This document shows positions 57,801 through 64,000 of a stretch of DNA of 64,000 nucleotides, piece by piece (within the stretch, counting starts at the first letter, position 1; every line of letters starts with the position of its first letter). The stretch lies in the NCBI GenBank assembly GCA_003550325.1, contig QKWP01000029.1, forward strand, positions 1 through 64,000, in the 5' to 3' direction. Both the position numbers and the translations under genes were made by a program. Source of the DNA: Gigaspora rosea (Eukaryota > Glomeromycota > Glomeromycetes > Diversisporales > Gigasporaceae). The notes beneath the pieces were generated by a model. That model worked only from the letters and a program-made list of their open reading frames with translations. It was not told the DNA's origin and did no database searches.

Positions 57801-60800
57801 ATTATAATATCGCAGACTTACAAAATGGTGAATATTGATTTATTATTTAACAAATTGGTTTTTTATATAACAAATAATATTAAAAAATTTGAATGTATAG
57901 ATTATACAAAAGATAAAATTTGTTATTTATTATCACCAAATTTTAAATCAAACAGTAATAAAGGTAAAATTTTTATTTAATATCGGGTTTACTAAAATGC
58001 ACCTATGGCGTTGAACACCATGTTACACAAAACTATTAGAATAGCCAATCAAAATTTAAGATCAGGTGTAACATAAAAATTGTTTTTTTTGTTTATTTTT
58101 TAAAAAAACATTTATAACTTAAAATTTTGCTTATGAAACCGCCTTTGGGGCTCTAATAAAAAAAATTCCTTGCTAAATTTTGGAAATTTATTTTTTGTTT
58201 CGGTAATTATAAAATGCACCTATGGTGTTGAACACCATAGGTAAATTAGATTTGCAAATTCGTGTAACAAAAACAAAAACAAAAAATAAATTTTTATTAC
58301 TTTAGGGTTAGGGTGAGACCTGGGATCTTTATTAGAGCCCCAAAGGCGGTTTCATAATCAAAATTTTAAGTTATAAATGTTTTTTTAAAAAATAAACAAA
58401 AAAAACAATTTTTATGTTACACCTGATCTTAAATTTTTGATTGGCTATTCTAATAGTTTTGTGTAACATGGTGTTCAACACCATAGGTGCATTTTAGTTG
58501 TTTTATAAAAGTTTATTTTTTTTGTTTTTGTTACACGAATTTGCAAATCTAATTTACCTATGGTGTTCAACACCATAGGTGCATTTTATAATTACCGTTT
58601 AACAGCCTAATTTTGATTTAGATTAAACAATATTATTATTTTTCTGTGGTTTATTTTTATTCTAACAAATTTGATTTTTATACAATAGAGAATTCTGAAT
58701 ATGTGCACAATAAAAGTGATATTTTATTTGAACTAAAATTATTGCAAAATGATTTAAATAAAAATTTACAAGAAAATTTAGTAACTACTAAAGGTAAAAA
58801 TTTATAAACAATTTATTGAAAATTATTTAGTAATTACAGATTGTTCTAAAAAAAATTTCTTAAATAAAAAGATAATAATGTGCAAAATAAAAGCGATAAT
58901 TTATTTGAACTAGGATTATTAAACTCTAAATTTCAAGTTTTGAATGTTAAAACACTAGACTCTTCATCTCAGGCTTCAAATTTTACTAATGGTAAATACG
59001 TTAATTAAGGCACAAAATTATGTATAAACCTATTTTAATTTTATGTTTTTACATAATTACATAAACCCTATTTGTATCAATATATCCTATCGATACAGGA
59101 ATATTTAATTGCTATACTAACAAATTATTTTTGTATAGATATAAATAGTAGAATAATCACCTATTTAGAAAACAGTAAAGGTAGGTATAGTTTAATAAGT
59201 TCATATAGTACAATTTTTTCAAATAGATCATAAATTAAGAAGATGAATAATTTATTAATATATTTGTGAATATTAATATTTCTCTAGATCGTTTGAAACT
59301 TAAAAATGGTAATTTCTATTATTATCAATACATTTTATCAAATATCATTATTAACGGATTTCAATCAAAATAGAAATTGATGAATTTGATTCATATCTCA
59401 CAAATAAGGATGCTAGTTATAATTTAAACCAATATAGAGAATACCTTATAAATTTTGGAAACTCGCCAAGAATTAACGAAGTTGATGTGTCATCACTTAT
59501 AAAGCGTAGCGAAGCTTATAGGATGCTGGGTCAATATGAAGAATCGCTTGTAGATTTGAATGCAGCATTAAATATTGAACCAAATAATGAGTTGGCACTT
59601 AAATATCGTGCAGAAATTTATAGAAGATTTCGTAGATTTGAAGAGTCACTTTCTGATATAAATAAGGTGCTGAAAATCGATAAAGATAATGCAATGGCGT
59701 TGGTAATTCGTGGAGTTGTTTACTTTTCATTAGGTCGACATGAAGAATCGCTTACAGATTTAGACAGATCATTAGAAATTAAGCCAGATAATCCATTTGC
59801 ACTTACGTATCGTGGCGAAAATTACTTTAAGTTATGTAATTATGAAGAAGCACTTGCTAATTATAATGGGGCACTAAAGATTAAGCCAAATCATGCAGTA
59901 GCGCTTTTCGGTCGTGGATTGACTAACTGTTTGTCAAGTCGATATAAAAATTCAGTGGAAGATTTTGAAAAAGTGTTGGAAATTGATCCAAATAATGCGG
60001 ATATTCTTAGGATTCGTGGAAGGATTTACAGTGAACTTGGCCAATATGAAAACTCACTTGTAGATTTGAACAAGGCATTAGAAATTAAATCAGATAATGC
60101 ACTTTTATATATAATTCGCAGTTATACCTATGACCAGTTGGGTATATATAAAGAATCTCTTGCCGACTTAAATAGAGCTTTGGAAATAGAGCCAAATAAC
60201 TTAGATGCAATTTATGAACGCGGACTTATTTATCACCGGCTTTGTGCATTTAATGAATCACTCTCAGATTTAAATAGGCTTTTGGAAGCTAATCCAGATA
60301 AGGTTGAAGCAATTAGCACTCGTGCAGATATTTATAGAATGTTTGGTCAACTTGAAGAATCACTTAAAGATTTTAATAAGGTATTAGAGATTGCACCAAA
60401 TGATATATTTGCACTGGGTAATCGTGGCGATACTTATAAGATGTTAGGTCGATATGAAGAATCACTTGTAGATTTTAATAGAGTATTAGAAATTAAGTCG
60501 GATGATGCATTTGCATTTGGTAGTCGTGGTGATCTTTACAAAAAGTTAGGCCGATATGAAGAAGCACTAATAGATTTTATTAGAGCACTAGAAATTATGC
60601 CAAATGATGCATTCGCACTTAGAAATTGTGGCCATACTTATTTAATTTTGGGTCACTATTCAGAAGCGTACGCATATATAAATAAATCATTAGAAATTGA
60701 GCCAAATAATGCATTTGCACTTGTGCATCGCGCCCATCTTTACGACAAGTTTATGTTATATGACGAATCACTTGCTGACCTAAATGAAGCATCAAAAACT

Positions 60801-60851
60801 AGGCCAGATCTTGTACGACGATTATTAATGGCTGGGAAGTGTGATAGGTGA
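54881..60851 (+). CDS. TPR - kinase - mini-exon linker - TPR protein (two apparent frameshifts)
   Basis: Exons by splice and phase logic: 54881-54929, 54993-56354, 56437-57078, 57701-57712, 57777-57827, 57901-57963, 58689-58793, 58872-58991, 59139-59180, 59288-59308 and 59374-60851, about 1,314 residues. The start MSFLKRFKTSQDRKIN joins GHTVFNPRNS. TPR array 1 has about nine units. The kinase shows KTKGGFGSIY, VVLK, HRDLHPGN, DFG, GYVAPE and DIYSMGVIMWQL. Seven small exons, all phase 1, form a hydrophilic linker; two of them are alike (VHNKSDILFELKLL and VQNKSDNLFELGLL). TPR array 2 has 13 units. One extra T in the T-run at about 56064-56068 and a shift near 56752-56762 break the frame; they are mutations or assembly errors. 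If the errors are real this is a pseudogene. Confidence 0.7.
57111..57475. mobile_element. MITE-like insertion in the long intron
   Basis: Starts TGTCGCGGCTGATGTCGAAA, ends near TCAGTCAGCCATGACA. Contains two inner hairpins: TACCAATTTTTTGAATCTCA and its mirror (57203-57292), and TGAATAAGCACT/AGTGCTTATTCA (57349-57393). Its left end resembles the MITE at 20968. Boundaries are approximate. Confidence 0.5.
57990..58600. mobile_element. Nested foldback in an intron, AAAATGCACCTATGG ends
   Basis: AAAATGCACCTATGGTGTTG or its mirror occurs four times (58002, 58212, 58474, 58563). Long mirrored arms 58000-58190 and 58320-58497 share AACTATTAGAATAGCCAATC and CCGCCTTTGGGGCTCTAATA. A TTAGGGTTAGGG word is near the centre (58302-58313). 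It lies wholly within the 725-bp intron. Confidence 0.8.
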
Positions 60852-60890
60852 CATAGAAAATATAATATGTAAGTAGTACCTATGTCACCT
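60846..60890 (+). repeat. Hairpin overlapping the stop codon
   Basis: AGGTGACATAG and CTATGTCACCT pair perfectly over 11 bp with a 23-base loop; the TGA stop (60849-60851) is in the left arm. It may shape the 3' end of the transcript or be a MITE scar. Confidence 0.65.
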
Positions 60891-61095
60891 CCTTAACTTT
60901 TCATTATCTCATTTTTATTTTATGTTAAATTATTTTATTATCATCATTTCTTCTTTTGACTGGCTTTTTATTAGTAACAATTCAAGAATATATTAAGGAC
61001 GCTTGATTTATATTATTTTATACGTATTGTACTTCAAGATATTAGAATAAGCATTATATTATTCGAATTTGAACTAATTTTGTTTGATGAATTAT
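60891..61095. other. 3' flank of the TPR-kinase gene
   Basis: A+T-rich non-coding sequence; no clear terminator is expected or seen. Confidence 0.4.
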
Positions 61096-61099
61096 ACAC

Positions 61100-61119
61100 A
61101 CTAGCGTGACTTCATCACG
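61100..61119 (-). other. Helitron 3' end candidate, minus strand
   Basis: On the minus strand CGTGA-TGAAG-TCACG (61119-61105) is followed directly by CTAGT. Fits hairpin plus CTRRT, though the hairpin is very close to the end. Confidence 0.4.
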
Positions 61120-61670
61120 GGTGTCTTGCAATTTAAAAACTTAATTGAAATCTGTAAATTTGCATCTCAAGTTCGTTACCAGCAAAAATTTTGATGGGTT
61201 AAAGTTAAAAGATCAACTTTTGTTAGTACCAGTCAATGATTTTGCATCATAGCTATATAATATTCCTAAATAAGTCTTATATCATCCATTCCTGATTTAG
61301 AGCAATGATATCACGCATATATTTATTAATCATAACTTAATAAAATAATTTTAATTAAAATATTTATAGCTACTTTTAATATTTTATTGTTACTATGTTA
61401 CAGAAATGTTGAAATTTGAAATTACTATCAATCAATGCATTTTGTGAGGGCTAAAATGTACCTTCCGTGAAAATATCACCACAATACACTACTAACACTA
61501 ACAAAATCAACTTTACTAAGCGTTCAAGACTTCTAAACCTTGAACTGGTAGGCAGAAAGAGGCGTGGAAGATTTGGTCAAGGTCTCAAGGTTTGGAGAGT
61601 CTTGGTACGGCGTGGAAAACTTAGCCCGAGTAACTAGGGTCGACTATAGCAACTCTTACAGGGGGTCGCA
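61120..61670. other. No gene seen
   Basis: Partly G+C-richer near 61500-61670 but no open frame or recognised element. Confidence 0.4.
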
Positions 61671-61870
61671 TAATTCCGGGTCTGGATATGTCGGAATGCA
61701 TCAGAATCATGGTCTGCTGGATCGGAATTGAACAATTTTACCCAAGATCATAAAAAATTTTATTAATAAATCATAACCATTCATTTTAAGTAAAAATGCC
61801 AGCTGATAATCTGCTATAGAACCTGCTAACAACTAGCCGACCTAGATCCGACGCATCCGACCCGGAAATT
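61671..61870. mobile_element. 200-bp TIR element with CCGGGTC ends
   Basis: TAATTCCGGGTCTGGATATG TCGGA at left is mirrored by TCCGACGCATCCGACCCGGA AATT at right (about 24 bp, one indel, a few mismatches). No coding. Confidence 0.65.
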
Positions 61871-61964
61871 TGGTGACAGCCCCGTAAAAATCTGACAATA
61901 GTTCTCGATTATGTCACGAGGCTCTAATATGAGGTCACGGGATTATACGAAGTTCACGTTTGGG

Positions 61965-62047
61965 AGGTTATCGGTTTGATAATAATAACTGTTTATTAAT
62001 TCAAGTATGTATTGGGGAACTAACACTTCTACTCTAATTTCGAAGGT
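61965..62047. repeat. Inverted relative of 49090-49190
   Basis: GAGGTTATCGGTTTGATAAT ... TATTAATTCAAG ... ACTTCTACTCTAATTTC reads as the reverse complement of the block at 49090-49190. Confidence 0.65.
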
Positions 62048-62059
62048 TCTTTACTGAAA

Positions 62060-62660
62060 CTTAAAAAAAAGTATATATGTTTTTATAATAAAATAATAAT
62101 ATTTTGAAAATATAATAAATATGCTTTTATATAAAAAAATATTTTAATAATGTTTTTATAATATATTAATAATATAATAAAAATTTTAAAAATAAAATAA
62201 AAATTTAAATCTGTTTCAAAAATATTATAAAATTATTATAAAAACATTATTATTGTATTTTAAAAATAGTTTAAAATAAATTGTTTAAAAATATTTTAAA
62301 ATATTATTTTAATATTATTAAAAATATTATAAAAACATTATTGCTATATTTTAAAAATACTTTAAAATAAATTTTTTAAAAATGTTTTTAAAGCATTATT
62401 TTAATATTATCAAAATTATTATAAAAACATTATTATTATTATTTAAAAATAACTTAAAATAAACTTTTAAAAATGTTTTTAATACATTATTAAAAATATT
62501 GTAAAAATATTGTTATTATATTTTAAAAAAAAATTTAAATAATTTTTTTAAAATATTTTTAAAACATTATTTTAATATTATTAAAAATATTATAAAAACA
62601 TTATTATTATATTTTAAAAATAAATTAAAATAAGTTTTTTAAAAATATTTTTTAAACCAA
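62060..62660. repeat. A+T satellite, units of about 105 bp
   Basis: ATTATAAAAACATTATTATT followed by a TTTTAAAAATA...TTAAAATAA phrase recurs about five times between 62225 and 62640. Nearly pure A/T. Confidence 0.75.
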
Positions 62661-62675
62661 AATTATTTTTAAAAA

Positions 62676-62752
62676 ATGCTTATATCTCGTAATTTTGCTT
62701 ATGAAACCATCCTTCGTATTTTAACAAAAAATCTTTTTTGCAAGATTTTGGG
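62676..62752. repeat. Shared 70-80-bp motif, copy C
   Basis: ATATCTCGTAATTTTGCTTA TGAAACC ... TTTGCAAGATTTTGGGG, homologous to 50440-50522 and 58120-58194. Confidence 0.7.
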
Positions 62753-63204
62753 GTAAACACATTTGTCTAAATCATTATATTATTGATTTGTTTTATTTAT
62801 ATTATATTTAATATTATAAAATATATTATAATATAATATATTTATATAATATAAATATTTATATTATACTATAAATATGAAATTTATTTAGTTTAATGAT
62901 GTTTTAAAAATGTTTTTATTAATATTACTAAAACAGTTTTAATATATATAATTTATATTATTATTATTAACTTATAACTAGTAATTATTATGTTTTTTAA
63001 AATATAATAAAAACATAATAGATATATAATCATAATATTTTTAATTTTTTTATAGTTTCAGTAAAGTTATCACTAAGCTCTTCCCTCTTTGGAGTTAAAA
63101 AGCTGGAGCTAAAAGCTGCCTTTCGGTGAAGACAAAGACATCGTATTTATAGTTTTTACATTACTACGCACACATTATCCCAACCAATTCGCTAATGCTA
63201 CTAT
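62753..63204. other. A+T-rich spacer
   Basis: AT-dinucleotide-rich DNA; no gene. Confidence 0.45.
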
Positions 63205-63420
63205 TACATCATAAAGTACGACAAGTACAGAAAGTATAATACGGAAGGTGCAGAAAGTACATAAAATTCAAGAAGTGCAAACAGTTCGGTACGAATAATA
63301 CAGAAGTTCGAAAAGTTCGGAAGGTGCACATGATACAGAAAGTTCAATTCGAAAAGCACATAAAGTACAGTACAAAAAGTGCAGTGCAAAAAGTACAAGG
63401 GGTTCAAAAAGTTCTGACTA
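63205..63420. repeat. Purine-rich short repeat, AGAAAGTACA type
   Basis: Ten-odd irregular repeats of A(G/A)AAGT(A/T/G)CA(G/A), about 10-20 bp apart (63219-63415). The 92-codon minus frame here is a low-complexity by-product. Confidence 0.7.
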
Positions 63421-63557
63421 AGTTTGGCTAGATTCGATCTGAGCCACCGCAGCATCGATTCCGCAAATGCACCGATCCACAATTAAATAGGCATTCGGTC
63501 TACTTACAACAAAAAATTTATTTCCACTACAATTTTACACCTTCATAATGTACAGAT

Positions 63558-64000
63558 TCATATATCTTTTAGCTCTGTCCACAGTAATATTAAAACATAA
63601 TAAGAAATTTTGGTATATTTATGAATAAATTTAGCATAGTACTTACCATCAGGAAGTTCAAGGAAAGGTTGACTCACTAAAGACAAATTCAAAATTTTAT
63701 TTAATAAATAGATATATATATAACGGATTGTTTTAAATTAAATACCTTCAATTTCATGCGATATTCTCTGAGTATCAATAATTTTACTAGTATAAATAAA
63801 ATCAGGATGTTTTGGCGAAATAGTTGGCAATTCTTTAATCACTTTATCAGTATTTAAGAATTGCATTTTGATTTCATTTGTACTATCTGATCTCTCCATG
63901 TATTTATTCCAACTATAAAGCGTTTCGTGAGCATCATTAGCATCAGGCCGTTTTTGTGGATCAGGATCCATACACTGCTTAGCTAAATTAATGAGCAATT
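63558..64000 (-). CDS. Protein kinase gene, C-terminal part (runs off the right edge)
   Basis: Three minus exons: 64000-63746 (open at the window edge), 63676-63647 and 63574-63558, with GT-AG introns, both phase 1. The first reads AKQCMDPDPQKRPDANDAHE TLYSWNKYM, the C-lobe end of a TKL-like kinase (the Arg-Pro of subdomain XI is visible). Then come a hydrophilic tail, mini-exon VSQPFLELPD and the last residues ELKDI before TGA. The splitting of the tail into tiny phase-1 exons echoes the linker of the gene at 54.9-60.9 kb. The catalytic core lies beyond the window. Substrate unknown. Confidence 0.8.

Noticed and set aside
59487-60851. Stand-alone TPR gene starting at a GTG
   Set aside because: The frame continues upstream to a good acceptor at 59373 and splices in phase with the mini-exon ladder.
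63204-63482. 92-codon minus frame rich in Leu/Phe/Tyr
   Set aside because: By-product of the AGAAAGTACA-type short repeat.
1-64000. CRISPR arrays, rRNA genes, bacterial operons
   Set aside because: No regular repeat-spacer pattern, no rRNA-like sequence, and introns show a eukaryote.

Overview
The window looks like a piece of nuclear genome from an arbuscular mycorrhizal fungus (Glomeromycotina, Rhizophagus-like). Reasons: very A+T-rich DNA, short GT-AG introns, long tandem TPR arrays fused to TKL-like protein kinases, a membrane-anchored Kelch protein, and dense decayed transposons (Helitron, hAT, an integrase-type DDE element, LTR-like and SINE-like copies, many foldbacks). This is inference from gene style and composition; no database search was possible.

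Only four loci look like real host genes. (1) 10150-14103, plus: a five-exon kinase followed by about 24 TPR units, cut by a TGA although the TPR frame continues to 14340. (2) 14770-16859, minus: a five-exon secreted/type I membrane Kelch protein, convergent with gene 1. (3) 54881-60851, plus: a TPR array, a kinase, a ladder of seven small phase-1 exons and a second TPR array. I can join these by consistent splicing into one gene, interrupted by two apparent indels. (4) 63558-64000, minus: the last three exons of another kinase, running off the right edge.

The rest is mobile or repetitive. 1-10 kb: low-complexity DNA, a 250-bp foldback, a Helitron Rep fragment with four in-frame stops, and tandem duplications. 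17-25 kb: palindromes, a MITE with a TAAAT target duplication, minisatellites and short telomere-like motifs. 25.1-29.8 kb: a complete but dead hAT element with inverted termini and an 8-bp target duplication, carrying a palindrome of about 1 kb. 30-34 kb: nested elements, including a retroposon with a tRNA-like head and a 15-bp target duplication. 35-42 kb: two LTR-like repeats, one interrupted by a nonautonomous hAT element, plus TIR elements. 42.9-48.9 kb: a 6-kb DDE transposon with terminal inverted repeats, a decayed transposase and an assembly gap. 49-54.6 kb: duplications, a long eroded TPR array without open frames, an A-tailed retroposon end and a miniature LTR-type element. 61-63.5 kb: small repeats and an A+T satellite.

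The recurring theme is TPR plus kinase: two kinase-TPR genes, one partial kinase gene, a 1.3-kb TPR graveyard and a small TPR relic within one window. This suggests a signalling family that expands and decays by repeat recombination. Its ligand or pathway cannot be read from sequence.
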